From contig CALEQZ010000002.1 of assembly GCA_937908115.1 (NCBI GenBank), positions 210,543-274,542 of the forward strand: 64,000 nt of DNA, written 5' to 3'. Shown one piece after another: positions 24,565 through 32,843 of this stretch. The DNA is from an uncultured Alcaligenaceae bacterium (GTDB lineage: Bacteria; Pseudomonadota; Gammaproteobacteria; Burkholderiales; Burkholderiaceae_B). Under the pieces are notes generated by a model that saw only the letters and a program-made list of their open reading frames with translations, made no database searches and was not told where the DNA came from. The translations under genes and the position numbers were made by a program. The stretch's first letter is position 1; the number at the start of each line of letters is the position of its first letter.

Positions 24565-24607
24565 CCATTTGAGATGACTCGCGCCCAGCGGGGGTCATAT
24601 CAAATGG
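24565..24607. repeat. Long inverted repeat between nrdB and the histone gene
   Basis: CCATTTGAGATGAC (24565-24578) and GTCATATCAAATGG (24594-24607) match at 13 of 14 pairs around a 15-base loop. It starts four bases after the previous hairpin. Function unknown: transcript hairpin or binding site of a dimeric regulator. Confidence 0.7.
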
Positions 24608-24757
24608 CTGTGCCATATTCATTAGCGCAAACCGTTGTGCTGTTGCCCGTACGTGGACAGTGGCTTGCGCCGATGAATAGCCCGGACGCCCGTCGCCATC
24701 ATATCGGCGGGCGCGCGGGTTTATGTTCTGGGACCCCTGAACCTAAGGAGCAAAACC

Positions 24758-25318
24758 ATGGCAACAGCTAAGAAGGCTGCCAAGAAAGCGGCCAAGAAAA
24801 CCGCCGCGAAGAAGGCCCCGGCCAAGAAGGCCGCCGTCAAGAAGGTAGCGGCCAAGAAGGCCCCGGCCAAGAAAGTCGCCGCCAAGAAGGTAGCGGCCAA
24901 GAAGGCCCCGGCCAAGAAAGTCGCCGCCAAGAAGGTAGCCGCCAAGAAGGCCCCGGCCAAGAAAGCCGCTGCCAAGAAGGTAGCCGCCAAGAAGGCTCCG
25001 GCCAAGAAAGCCGCTGCCAAGAAGGTAGCCGCCAAGAAGGCTCCGGCCAAGAAAGCCGCCGCCAAGAAGGTAGCCGCCAAGAAGGCTCCGGCCAAGAAAG
25101 CCGCCGCCAAGAAGGCTCCGGCCAAGAAGGCGGCTGCGAAGAAGGCCGCAGCCAAGAAGGCGCCTGCGAAGAAGGCGGCCGCCAAGAAGGCCCCGGCCAA
25201 GAAGGCTGCCCCCAAGAAGCCTGCGGCCACCCCGCCCTCCACGGCGGCAGCCCCGGGCGCCAAGACCGCGCTGAACCCGGCGGCTTCTTGGCCCTTCCCG
25301 ACCGGCGGTCGTCCGTAA
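24758..25318 (+). CDS. bpH1: Histone H1-like DNA-binding protein (BpH1 type)
   Basis: A 186-residue basic protein made almost wholly of Lys and Ala (AAKK, APAKK units), with a short Pro/Ala tail ending PFPTGGRP. It matches the Bordetella histone H1 homolog BpH1, a nucleoid protein resembling the C-terminal tail of eukaryotic H1. Residues 28-117 are six tandem 15-residue units. No globular domain is visible; the chain should be disordered and bind DNA by charge. RBS AAGGAGC is well placed, and a strong terminator follows. Repeat number in this gene is prone to change between strains. Confidence 0.9.
   Translation: MATAKKAAKKAAKKTAAKKAPAKKAAVKKVAAKKAPAKKVAAKKVAAKKAPAKKVAAKKVAAKKAPAKKAAAKKVAAKKAPAKKAAAKKVAAKKAPAKKAAAKKVAAKKAPAKKAAAKKAPAKKAAAKKAAAKKAPAKKAAAKKAPAKKAAPKKPAATPPSTAAAPGAKTALNPAASWPFPTGGRP
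24839..25108 (+). repeat. Six tandem 45-bp repeats in the histone gene
   Basis: Codons 28-117 encode six consecutive 15-residue units of type KKVAAKKAPAKKAAA (units 1 and 2 end KKVAA). The copies are near-identical at DNA level, differing by single synonymous or A/V changes. In-frame gain or loss of units by slippage or recombination would change protein length without breaking the frame. Confidence 0.9.
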
Positions 25319-25338
25319 GCTGACCGCCGCTTCGATCA

Positions 25339-25367
25339 CCGCCCGGCCTCGCGCCGGGCGGTTTTTT
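25339..25367 (+). terminator. Intrinsic terminator of the histone gene
   Basis: CCGCCCGGC/GCCGGGCGG stem with a five-base loop followed by T6, 21 bp after the stop codon. Classical rho-independent terminator. Confidence 0.92.
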
Positions 25368-25476
25368 ATGCCGAGGTCGTGGCCGGCTGCCATGGCGTGG
25401 CGCGCGGCGACGCTGCCATGCTGGCTCGTCGACTCATGCGACAATGTCCGGCGACACCGAAATCCATCACCCAAAC

Positions 25477-26040
25477 ATGTTCGGCGACATCTTCCGATTC
25501 TTGCTCGAAATTGCGTTCACATTGCTTGGCGCAGCACTGATCGCCCGCGCGTGGATGCATGCGGTGCGGCTTCACCCGTTCAACCCTTTCGCGCAGGCCG
25601 TCTACCAGGCCACCAATTGGCTGGTCATGCCCTTGCGCCGGATCGTTCCCACCTCGAACATGGTGGATTGGGCCAGCCTGTTCGGCGCATGGCTGGCTGC
25701 GCTGGTCTACCTGGTGCTGATGTGGACGTCCGTTGCGTCGGCCATCATGCCCGTCCAGTTGCTGCCCACCGCCCTCGGCGCCGCTTTCCTGACCGTGGCC
25801 AAGTGGGGAGCCAACTTGATCGTATGGGTAACGCTCTTTCAGGCGATCCTGTCGTGGGTCAACCCGCTCGCTCCCCTGATGCCGGTACTGCAGACGCTGA
25901 CCGCGCCGTTGCTTGACCCCATTCGCCGCATCATGCCCAACCTGGGTGCCGTGGACCTGTCCCCGCTGGTGCTGCTGATATTCGCCCAGATTGCCGTCAT
26001 GGTGCTGGGCCACATGCGCTTTGGCCTGTTCGGGGTCTGA
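25477..26040 (+). CDS. YggT family integral membrane protein
   Basis: A 187-residue inner-membrane protein with two YggT units, each a pair of membrane helices separated by a Pro-rich turn (NPFAQAVYQATNWLVMPLRRIVP and NPLAPLMPVLQTLTAPLLDPIRRIMP). YggT proteins are often near pyrroline-5-carboxylate reductase or cell-division genes and are tied to osmotic tolerance; the molecular role is unsettled. The ATG at 25477 (MFGDIF) was preferred because the family starts there; an in-frame ATG at 25444 adds 11 residues. Neither has a good RBS. Confidence 0.8.
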   Translation: MFGDIFRFLLEIAFTLLGAALIARAWMHAVRLHPFNPFAQAVYQATNWLVMPLRRIVPTSNMVDWASLFGAWLAALVYLVLMWTSVASAIMPVQLLPTALGAAFLTVAKWGANLIVWVTLFQAILSWVNPLAPLMPVLQTLTAPLLDPIRRIMPNLGAVDLSPLVLLIFAQIAVMVLGHMRFGLFGV

Positions 26041-26068
26041 GGCGCCTGGCACCGACTGCCTTGCATGC

Positions 26069-26095
26069 AAAAACCCGTCCTGGACGGGTTTTTTT
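26069..26095. terminator. Bidirectional terminator between yggT-like and slyB-like genes
   Basis: AAAAACCCGTCC and GGACGGGTTTTTTT form a 7-bp GC stem flanked by A- and T-runs. It stands between two convergent genes and can stop transcription from either side. Confidence 0.9.
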
Positions 26096-26181
26096 GCGAC
26101 CGGCCGACAACGGCGCCCCCAGTCGGGGGCATGCTGCACGGTGCGCATGCGACCCCGGCCAGGATGGAATGGGCGCGGCTG

Positions 26182-26676
26182 CTACAGGGGCACGACGCGC
26201 GTCGGGCCGGAACCGCTGATGACCTGCACGCGCTGGCCGACGCTGACCGGCACGTCGGCTTCCTGCGCCACCACGCGGGTTTCGCCGTTATCCAGCCGGA
26301 CGGTGATCTCGTAACCCGAGGCGCGATTGACCCGGTTCTCTATCATGTTGCCCGCCAGGGCGCCAAGGATGGCGCCGCCGACCGTGGCAATGGCGCGGCC
26401 GGAACCGCCGCCGACGGCGTTGCCGGCCACTCCGCCCAGGGCACCGCCGGCCACCACGCCGGCGCCGCTGGATTTGTCTTCCTGGATGGTGATGGGGCGT
26501 ACCCCCGTGACAGTACCCGTGCGCACGATTTGCTCGCGCTGGGCCTGGTCATAGGAATACACCGCGCTGGAAGCGCTGCGGTTGGCGCACCCGCCCAGGA
26601 CGGCGAGCGAAACGACGGCCGCGCCCAGGGCCAGCCAGCGCGCACCTTGGGGACGGGAAAGCGTAATCGTGGACAT
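26182..26676 (-). CDS. SlyB/Pcp-like outer-membrane lipoprotein (glycine-zipper 2TM)
   Basis: A 164-residue lipoprotein. The signal peptide ends in lipobox VLGGC (Cys30). A glycine-zipper hairpin follows (GAGVVAGGALGGVAGNAVGGGSGRAIATVGGAILGALAG, about residues 71-109), then a soluble domain with VRLDNGETRVVAQE and GQRVQV that is standard in SlyB/Pcp proteins. Such proteins sit in the outer membrane and help membrane integrity under stress. ATG supported by AAGGAG seven bases upstream. Confidence 0.88.
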   Translation of the reverse strand: MSTITLSRPQGARWLALGAAVVSLAVLGGCANRSASSAVYSYDQAQREQIVRTGTVTGVRPITIQEDKSSGAGVVAGGALGGVAGNAVGGGSGRAIATVGGAILGALAGNMIENRVNRASGYEITVRLDNGETRVVAQEADVPVSVGQRVQVISGSGPTRVVPL

Positions 26677-26776
26677 GTCATGACTCCTTAGCAAGGGTAC
26701 GTCCGCGGGCAATGATACCCCGGCGCGGCGCGGTTTCGCGTCGGGTTCGCAACAGCGTGCAACACTTTTGTCGAAC

Positions 26777-27718
26777 TCACGCCGGCAGACGCAGGCCATA
26801 GGCCGCGTGCAGCCGCTCGGCGATTTGCTCGCGCGTCGGCGCGTGGTTTTGCGGGCCGCGCGAAGCGATCTTGATCGCGCCCATGAGGTTGGCCAGGCGG
26901 CAGCAATCGGGCCAGTCCCAGCCCAGCGTGCGCGCATAGAGCAGCCCGGCCCGATGCGCGTCCCCGCAACCGGTGGGATCGACCACCGCGTCGGGCTGCA
27001 CCGGCGGGATGTGCTGTTCGGCGCCGTCGACCAGAAGCGTCGAGCCCTGCGCGCCGCGCGTGACGACCACGGCCTGCATGCCGCGCGAAATATCTGCCAT
27101 GCTGCGGCCCATGCGCTGCTCGACCACGCCGGCTTCATAGTCGTTGACGGTCAACACCTGCGCCATGTCCAGCATGCGCGCCAGGTCGTCACCGTCGAAC
27201 AGCGGCATGGCTTGGCCCAGGTCGAAAACAAACGGCACGCCCATGGCGCGAAACCGCTCCGCGTGGGCGAACATGCCCGCCTTGGAGTCGGGCGCGACGA
27301 TGCCCCAGGCCGCCTGCCGGCCGCTGAAATCGTTGTCGGCCGAGAACGCCATGGCGCCCGGATGAAAGGCGGCGATCTGGTTGTCGTCGAGGTCCGTGGT
27401 GATGAAGCACTGCGCGGTGAACGTGCCCGGCACGACCCGCAGGCAGGAGGTATCCACGCCCATGCCGTTGAAGCGCTCCAGGTACTCGCTGCCATCGTCG
27501 CCCAGCGTGGCGACCGGCACCGGGCGGCCGCCGAGCAGCCGCATGTTGTAGGTGATGTTGCCCGCGCAGCCGCCGAACTCCTTGCGCATGTTGGGCACGA
27601 GGAAAGACACGCTCAGCGCGTGGATGCGGTCGGCCATGATGTGGTCCTTGAAGCGACCCTCGAACACTGCAATGGTGTCGAACGCCATGGAACCGCATAC
27701 CAGCACGGAGTCTGTCAT
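26777..27718 (-). CDS. PfkB-family kinase, adenosine-kinase-like
   Basis: A 313-residue sugar/nucleoside kinase. PfkB signature 1 is GGCAGNITYNMRLLGG at 49-64, and the catalytic segment DPTGCGDAHRAG at 247-258 has Asp253 as base and an anion-hole variant (CGD for the usual AGD). The N-terminal half, with GSMAFDTIAVFEGRFKDHI, is like the bacterial adenosine-kinase/ribokinase branch seen next to this operon in betaproteobacteria. ATG follows GAGGACGAAG. It is 8 bp downstream of the zinc-ribbon gene, so probably in one operon with it. Confidence 0.8.
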   Translation of the reverse strand: MTDSVLVCGSMAFDTIAVFEGRFKDHIMADRIHALSVSFLVPNMRKEFGGCAGNITYNMRLLGGRPVPVATLGDDGSEYLERFNGMGVDTSCLRVVPGTFTAQCFITTDLDDNQIAAFHPGAMAFSADNDFSGRQAAWGIVAPDSKAGMFAHAERFRAMGVPFVFDLGQAMPLFDGDDLARMLDMAQVLTVNDYEAGVVEQRMGRSMADISRGMQAVVVTRGAQGSTLLVDGAEQHIPPVQPDAVVDPTGCGDAHRAGLLYARTLGWDWPDCCRLANLMGAIKIASRGPQNHAPTREQIAERLHAAYGLRLPA

Positions 27719-27726
27719 CTTCGTCC

Positions 27727-28830
27727 TCAAGGAAAGAATTTGTCGATCTGATAGCCGTTGATGCCTGCGGCGCGGACTTCCAGCGCCACGGCCAGCGAGA
27801 CTTCGGCGCCAGCCGCGAAAGGCTGGCCCACAAGGGTCGGCGGCAGGTAGTCATGCGGCATCAATACCTTGCGCACGACCACGGTATCCGAGAAGTCGCG
27901 CAGATCCAGCATCAGCGCCGGCCATTCCTGCGCGCGGTGATAGCGGTTGCGCAGCACCACGTTCAGCACCAGGTGCCCCGTGCCCTGCGCGCTCACGCCG
28001 CCGGAGGCGGTGGCATTGTGCGCCGCGCGCTCGCCATCGGGCTGCAGGGACGACGACATGATGGCAATGCGCTCGATGCGGCGTTCATAATCGACCGCGC
28101 ACCCCACGGGCCGGCACAGCAGCGACAACGCCGGCCGTGCCACAGGCAGCGCTGCCGCCAACGCGTTGCGCCAGACCACCAAAATTTGCACGACCAGGAC
28201 CACCAGGGCGATTGCAGCTGCGAGCGCCCATAATCGCCCAACCAGCCGCCGGCGGCGTTGCAAGTCCTCGTCCAGGAATTCCGGCACCGGGCGGTGCGCC
28301 ACGCGCTGCTCGCCGACGATGGGTCCGATGGCCGGCTCCCCATCGAGCTGCGCCGGCGCCGGGCTTGGCCCAGCGTCGTCGGCCCCATACCACGGCCGGA
28401 AGGCATCCTCTTCGTCGCCTTCGTCGCCCGCTTCGGGCGTGCGCAGCACCGGCTCGGCGCCGTCGCCCCTCGTCACCGGCAAAGCCCGGTCGACATCGGC
28501 GCGCAGCGAAGGGCCGTCGTCCGACGCGCTCTCGTCTGCGCGCCATGGTGGCCCATCGTCTTCGTCGCGCGCCTCATCGCCCTCGGCCTGGCGCGCGTCA
28601 TCCCCCGCCTGCGACGCCTGCCAGCGCAGCATGTCGGCACGGTTGCGGAAAACTGCGGGAGGTTGGCGGCGCACGGGCCCGGCCGCTTCGTCCTCGGATA
28701 TGAGGCCGGCATAGCCATCGAACACCGAGCCGCAGGCCCCGCAACGCACCAGGCCGCTGCGCACCCGCAGCTGGTCGGGCACCACGCGAAACGCGGCAGC
28801 ACACTGCGGGCAACGGGTGATCATCGCCAT
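27727..28830 (-). CDS. Zinc-ribbon membrane protein (MJ0042 zinc finger plus DUF3426)
   Basis: A 367-residue single-pass membrane protein. The N-terminal zinc ribbon has Cys7, Cys10, Cys30 and Cys33. A long acidic, low-complexity middle region (about 50-185) follows, then one membrane helix (RLWALAAAIALVVLVVQILVVW) and a periplasmic DUF3426 domain (LVLNVVLRNRY; WPALMLDLRD; PHDYLPP). Function unknown. Its place next to prmA and accBC is conserved among betaproteobacteria. Start at 28830 has GAGG five bases upstream; 28824 is possible. Confidence 0.82.
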   Translation of the reverse strand: MAMITRCPQCAAAFRVVPDQLRVRSGLVRCGACGSVFDGYAGLISEDEAAGPVRRQPPAVFRNRADMLRWQASQAGDDARQAEGDEARDEDDGPPWRADESASDDGPSLRADVDRALPVTRGDGAEPVLRTPEAGDEGDEEDAFRPWYGADDAGPSPAPAQLDGEPAIGPIVGEQRVAHRPVPEFLDEDLQRRRRLVGRLWALAAAIALVVLVVQILVVWRNALAAALPVARPALSLLCRPVGCAVDYERRIERIAIMSSSLQPDGERAAHNATASGGVSAQGTGHLVLNVVLRNRYHRAQEWPALMLDLRDFSDTVVVRKVLMPHDYLPPTLVGQPFAAGAEVSLAVALEVRAAGINGYQIDKFFP

Positions 28831-28846
28831 GGCCGCCTCGGCGCGC

Positions 28847-29755
28847 TCAGGTCTTTCGCCCCGCCAGGCAAACCCAGCCCTCGCGCTCGCGCCAAACGGT
28901 CAACGCCAGCCAAGGACGGTAGGCGGCTGCGACTTCCTCGGCCTGGCGCGAGAGCACGCCGGACAGCACGAGCCAGCCGCCTTGGGCCACGCGTGCCGCC
29001 AACATCGGGGCCAGCACTTTGAGCGGATTGGACAAGATATTCGCGACAACGACGTCGCTGGCGCCAGGCGGCAGCGCGTCGGGCAGCATGGCCGACAGTT
29101 CAACGCCGTTGACCTCGGCGTTGTAGCGCGTGGATTGAACCGCCTGCTCGTCAATGTCCACGGCCTGCACGAGGCCCGCGCCCAGCTTGCGGGCGGCGAT
29201 CGCCAGGATGCCCGAACCACATCCGTAATCCAGCACGCTGGCACCCGCGGGCAGGCTCTGTGCCAGCCATTCCAGGCACAAATGGGTGGTGGGATGGCTG
29301 CCGGTGCCAAAGGCCAGCCCGGGATCGAGTTGTATGGTGATGCCCTCGGCACCGTCGGCCGGCGCCTCGTCGCCGACATGCCAGCTCGGCACGATGCGGA
29401 TGCGCCCGCCCACCTCGATGGGACCGAACTGCGATTGCGTCAGGCGCACCCAGTCGGCATCGGGCACGTCGCGCAGCGACCAATCCTGCAGCAGCGAAGG
29501 CGCCAGCTCGGCCTGCTCGCCGGCCTGCGCCAGCAGCTGCGCCGGGTCACTGCCGTCGGCCAGCAGCGCCACGATCCGGTTGCGACGCCAGGCGTGGCCC
29601 GGCGGCTCAAGCCCCGGCTCGCCGAACAACGGTTGCTCGGCGTCGGTATCGCTGTCGGCATCTTCCACGGACACCGACAGCGCGCCGGCATCGAGCAGCG
29701 CATCGGATAGGACTTCGGCCTGGTCGCCCGGGCACAGCAATACCAGTTCACGCAT
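28847..29755 (-). CDS. prmA: Ribosomal protein L11 methyltransferase
   Basis: A 302-residue SAM-dependent enzyme that trimethylates lysines and the N-terminus of L11. An N-terminal substrate-recognition domain (about 1-60) is followed by a linker and a class I methyltransferase fold with the SAM loop DYGCGSGILAIAA and the NILSNPL active-site motif. Full length; starts at ATG giving MRELVLLCPG. Downstream of accC by 52 bp. Confidence 0.95.
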   Translation of the reverse strand: MRELVLLCPGDQAEVLSDALLDAGALSVSVEDADSDTDAEQPLFGEPGLEPPGHAWRRNRIVALLADGSDPAQLLAQAGEQAELAPSLLQDWSLRDVPDADWVRLTQSQFGPIEVGGRIRIVPSWHVGDEAPADGAEGITIQLDPGLAFGTGSHPTTHLCLEWLAQSLPAGASVLDYGCGSGILAIAARKLGAGLVQAVDIDEQAVQSTRYNAEVNGVELSAMLPDALPPGASDVVVANILSNPLKVLAPMLAARVAQGGWLVLSGVLSRQAEEVAAAYRPWLALTVWREREGWVCLAGRKT

Positions 29756-29807
29756 GATGCACTCTTGCTGGACGCCGGCGGCGCAAGGCCAGCCGGCGCA
29801 AAGGCGC

Positions 29808-31154
29808 CTACGGGCGCTGCGACAGCTTCTGTTCCAGGTAGTGGATGCTGGTGCCGCCCTCGATGAAGCGGGCGTCTTGCAGCAGTTCCCTGTGCAGCGG
29901 AATGTTGGTCTGGATGCCCTCGACCACCATCTCGGACAACGCCGTACGCATGCGCGCCAGCGCCTGCTCGCGCGTATCGCCGAAGGTAATCACCTTAGCG
30001 ATCATCGAATCATAGTTCGGCGGTACGAAATAGCCGTTATAGGCGTGCGAATCGATACGCACGCCCGGGCCGCCGGGCGTATGCCAGTTGGTGATGCGCC
30101 CCGGGCTGGGCACGAAGCGGAAAGGATCCTCGGCGTTGATGCGGCATTCGATGGCATGGCCACGAAAGACCACGTCGCGCTGGCGCAGGGTGAACTTTTC
30201 GCCGGAAGCGATGATGATCTGCTGCTGGACCAGGTCGATGCCGGTGATTTGCTCCGTGACCGGGTGTTCGACCTGGATGCGCGTGTTCATTTCGATGAAA
30301 TAGAACTCGCCGTTCTCATACAGGAACTCGAACGTGCCCGCGCCGCGGTAGCCCATTTTGCGGCATGCGTCGGCACAGCGCTCACCGATGCGCTCGATCA
30401 GCCGCCGCGGGATGCCGGGCGCCGGCGCTTCCTCGATGATCTTCTGGTGCCGGCGCTGCATGGAGCAGTCGCGCTCGCCCAGCCAGATCGCATTGCGCCC
30501 GCCGTCGGCCAACACCTGGATTTCGATATGGCGAGGGTTCTCGAGGAACTTCTCCATATAGACTTCAGGATTGTTGAACGCGGCCTGCGCCTCGGACTTG
30601 GTCATGGCCACCGCGTTGAGCAGCGCCGCCTCGGTGTAGACCACCCGCATGCCGCGCCCGCCGCCGCCACCGGCGGCCTTGATAATGACCGGGTAGCCGA
30701 TTTCACGGGCGATGCGCTGGATTTCCTGCGGATCGTCGGGCAGCGCCCCCGGGGAACCGGGCACCACCGGCACGCCGGCTTCGATCATGGCCTTCTTGGC
30801 GCTGACCTTGTCGCCCATCAGTCGGATGGATTCGGGCTTGGGGCCGATGAAAACGAAGCCGCTCTTTTCGACCCGCTCGGCGAAGTCGGCGTTCTCGGAC
30901 AAGAACCCGTAGCCGGGATGGATGGCCTCGGCGTCGGTGACTTCTGCCGCCGAAATGATGGCCGGCATGTTCAAGTAGCTGTCGCGCGAGGCGGCCGGCC
31001 CGATGCATACCGACTCGTCGGCCAGGCGCACGTACTTGGCGTCACGATCGGCCTCGGAATGCACGACGACCGTCTTGATGCCCAGCTCGCGGCAAGCGCG
31101 CTGGATGCGCAGCGCGATCTCGCCACGGTTGGCGATGAGGATTTTTTCAAACAT
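29808..31154 (-). CDS. accC: Biotin carboxylase subunit of acetyl-CoA carboxylase
   Basis: A 448-residue ATP-grasp enzyme that carboxylates biotin on AccB in the first step of fatty-acid synthesis. N-terminal MFEKILIANRGEIALRIQRAC, glycine-rich ATP loop KAAGGGGGRGMR, and the catalytic EMNTRIQVEHPVTE are intact. Follows accB by 34 bp in the usual accB-accC order. Confidence 0.97.
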   Translation of the reverse strand: MFEKILIANRGEIALRIQRACRELGIKTVVVHSEADRDAKYVRLADESVCIGPAASRDSYLNMPAIISAAEVTDAEAIHPGYGFLSENADFAERVEKSGFVFIGPKPESIRLMGDKVSAKKAMIEAGVPVVPGSPGALPDDPQEIQRIAREIGYPVIIKAAGGGGGRGMRVVYTEAALLNAVAMTKSEAQAAFNNPEVYMEKFLENPRHIEIQVLADGGRNAIWLGERDCSMQRRHQKIIEEAPAPGIPRRLIERIGERCADACRKMGYRGAGTFEFLYENGEFYFIEMNTRIQVEHPVTEQITGIDLVQQQIIIASGEKFTLRQRDVVFRGHAIECRINAEDPFRFVPSPGRITNWHTPGGPGVRIDSHAYNGYFVPPNYDSMIAKVITFGDTREQALARMRTALSEMVVEGIQTNIPLHRELLQDARFIEGGTSIHYLEQKLSQRP

Positions 31155-31188
31155 GGCGTATGCGCGAGGCGCCCGAAGGCGGGTTCAT

Positions 31189-31641
31189 TCAAACGATGAC
31201 GAACAAGGGCTGGCCGTATTCGACGGGTTCGCCATTCTCGACCAGGATCTCCTTGATCACGCCCGCCTTGTCGGCTTCGATCTCGTTGAGCAGCTTCATC
31301 GCTTCGATGATGCACAGGGCATCGCCTTCCTTGACCGTCTGGCCGACTTCGACGAAGGGGGGCGCGCCCGGGTTGGGCGCCCGGTAGAAGGTGCCGACCA
31401 TCGGCGCCTTGACCACGTGCCCTTCGGGCGCAGGCGGCGCGGCCGGCGCCGCGGCAGCGGCCGGCGCGGCCTCGACGGTCGGCGCGGCGACCACCGGCGC
31501 GGACGCCGGCGCCTGGACTACCTGGGGCGTCTGGGAAAACTTGACGATGCGCACCTTGCCTTCGCCTTCGGTAATTTCCAGTTCGGCAATACCGGACTCG
31601 GCCACGAGGTCGATCAAGGTCTTGAGTTTTCTGAGATCCAT
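31189..31641 (-). CDS. accB: Biotin carboxyl carrier protein of acetyl-CoA carboxylase
   Basis: A 150-residue carrier. N-terminal MDLRKLKTLIDLVAESGIAE, an Ala/Pro-rich flexible linker (about 40-70) and the biotinyl domain with EAMKL at 113-117, Lys116 being the biotinylation site. Thumb residues around PMVGTFYRAPNPGAPPFVEVG are present. Promoter-proximal gene of accB-accC-prmA and probably the downstream genes. Confidence 0.97.
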   Translation of the reverse strand: MDLRKLKTLIDLVAESGIAELEITEGEGKVRIVKFSQTPQVVQAPASAPVVAAPTVEAAPAAAAAPAAPPAPEGHVVKAPMVGTFYRAPNPGAPPFVEVGQTVKEGDALCIIEAMKLLNEIEADKAGVIKEILVENGEPVEYGQPLFVIV

Positions 31642-31697
31642 AAATGCTTTCCGAAAGGTTCGCGGCGACGGTGCGCCGTCAGGAAGCCGTGGTGGCT

Positions 31698-31703
31698 ATT
31701 GTA
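31698..31703 (-). promoter_or_regulatory. Candidate -10 element of accB
   Basis: Minus-strand TACAAT lies about 57 bp upstream of the accB ATG. No good -35 is present at 16-18 bp, so the promoter may need an activator. Only the hexamer is convincing. Confidence 0.4.
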
Positions 31704-31739
31704 TGAAAACGCGCTTGTCTGCCCTGGCGGCCAGGCTAG

Positions 31740-32174
31740 CTAATGACGGACTGCGTAGCGCAGGGCTGCCTCGTAGCCATCGGCACCCAGGCCGGCGATC
31801 TGGCCCACGGCCAGGTCCGCCAGGTACGAATGGTGGCGGAACGGCTCTCGCTTATGCACGTTGGACAAATGCACTTCGATGAAAGGCAGGCCCACCCCCG
31901 CCAGCGCATCGCGCAGCGCCACGCTAGTGTGCGTATACGCGGCGGCATTGATGATGATGAATTCGGTTCCGTCCCGGCCCGCCTGCTGGATGCGGTCCAC
32001 CAGGGCGCCTTCGTGATTGCTTTGCCAGCAGGTCACGACCGCACCCAATTCCTTGCCCAAGGCAACCAGCCGGTCGTCGATTTCGGCCAGCGTCTGGGTG
32101 CCGTATATCCCGGGCTCGCGCGTACCAAGCAGATTGAGGTTCGGGCCGTGCAGCACCAGGATGCGTTGGGCCAT
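31740..32174 (-). CDS. aroQ: 3-dehydroquinate dehydratase, type II
   Basis: A 144-residue shikimate-pathway enzyme that converts 3-dehydroquinate to 3-dehydroshikimate. Active-site residues are visible: LLGTREPGIYG with Arg19 and the catalytic Tyr24, INAAAYTH with Asn75 and His81, and VHLSN with Glu100 and His102. Full length for the dodecameric type II family. It lies upstream of accB on the same strand, a common aroQ-accB-accC order. AroE of the same pathway is at 37649. Confidence 0.95.
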   Translation of the reverse strand: MAQRILVLHGPNLNLLGTREPGIYGTQTLAEIDDRLVALGKELGAVVTCWQSNHEGALVDRIQQAGRDGTEFIIINAAAYTHTSVALRDALAGVGLPFIEVHLSNVHKREPFRHHSYLADLAVGQIAGLGADGYEAALRYAVRH

Positions 32175-32204
32175 TTTTGCGGCTAAATGGTGAACAGACC
32201 GCCT

Positions 32205-32233
32205 TTTTAACGCCAAAAGGGGCTAATTGTCCA
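32205..32233 (-). promoter_or_regulatory. Candidate aroQ promoter
   Basis: On the minus strand TGGACA (32228-32233) and TTAAAA (32205-32210) are separated by exactly 17 bp. A start near 32198 leaves a short leader of about 24 nt before the aroQ ATG. The -35 is good and the -10 is weak. Confidence 0.45.
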
Positions 32234-32767
32234 TTAGCCAGCGCGATCGTACCGCGCCAGCGTCTGGGCCAGGTCCTGGGGCGAAACCTGGCCCAGGATA
32301 CTGCGCCGGATGCCGCCATCTGCATCGAACACGACGGTAAAAGGCAGCCCGCCGCTGGTATTTCCCAGCTGGCGCAAAATATCCACCCCTTCGGTCCCCG
32401 CCACCAGCAGGGGATAGCCGACAGGGACTTTGCGGATGAATTGGACGATGTTGTCCACCGTATCGATGCCGATGCCGACGAATTGCACCCCCGTGAAGCG
32501 GCGGTGCAAAGCGTCCAGGTCGGGCATTTCCTTGACGCAGGGCGCGCACCAAGTCGCCCAGAAGTTGGCCACCAGCGGCCGGCCGCGGTATTGCGACAGC
32601 GGCTGGGCGCGTCCGTCCGGATCCGGCAAGGTCAGGTCGAAAAACGGCGCACGCGCCGAGGCCGCCGCTCCGCCGGCACGGCGCGCGGATTCGCGCCAGG
32701 CCAGCCAGCCGGCGCCCAGCATAGCCGCCACGCCGGCGGCGCCCGATAGAAATACGCGACGGTTCAT
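32234..32767 (-). CDS. TlpA/ResA-like thiol-disulfide oxidoreductase
   Basis: A 177-residue membrane-anchored or secreted thioredoxin-fold protein. The N-terminal signal/anchor (MNRRVFLSGAAGVAAMLGAG) is followed by a TlpA/AhpC-TSA domain with active site WCAPC at 73-77 (Cys74, Cys77) and the cis-Pro loop GGLPFTVVF. It should work in the periplasm reducing or exchanging disulfides, for example in cytochrome maturation. Divergent from mpl. Confidence 0.87.
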   Translation of the reverse strand: MNRRVFLSGAAGVAAMLGAGWLAWRESARRAGGAAASARAPFFDLTLPDPDGRAQPLSQYRGRPLVANFWATWCAPCVKEMPDLDALHRRFTGVQFVGIGIDTVDNIVQFIRKVPVGYPLLVAGTEGVDILRQLGNTSGGLPFTVVFDADGGIRRSILGQVSPQDLAQTLARYDRAG

Positions 32768-32843
32768 GCCGCGATGATAACGCCTGGCGCCGGCCAGGCT
32801 GTCGCGCCGCCGCAGCCTCTACAATGCGCGGCAGGAGAACACC

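Noticed and set aside
24721..25263. A hydrophobic repeat protein (units like FLAGAFLAA) on the minus strand
   Set aside because: It is only the reverse complement of the Lys/Ala histone repeats; the plus strand has RBS, known family and terminator.
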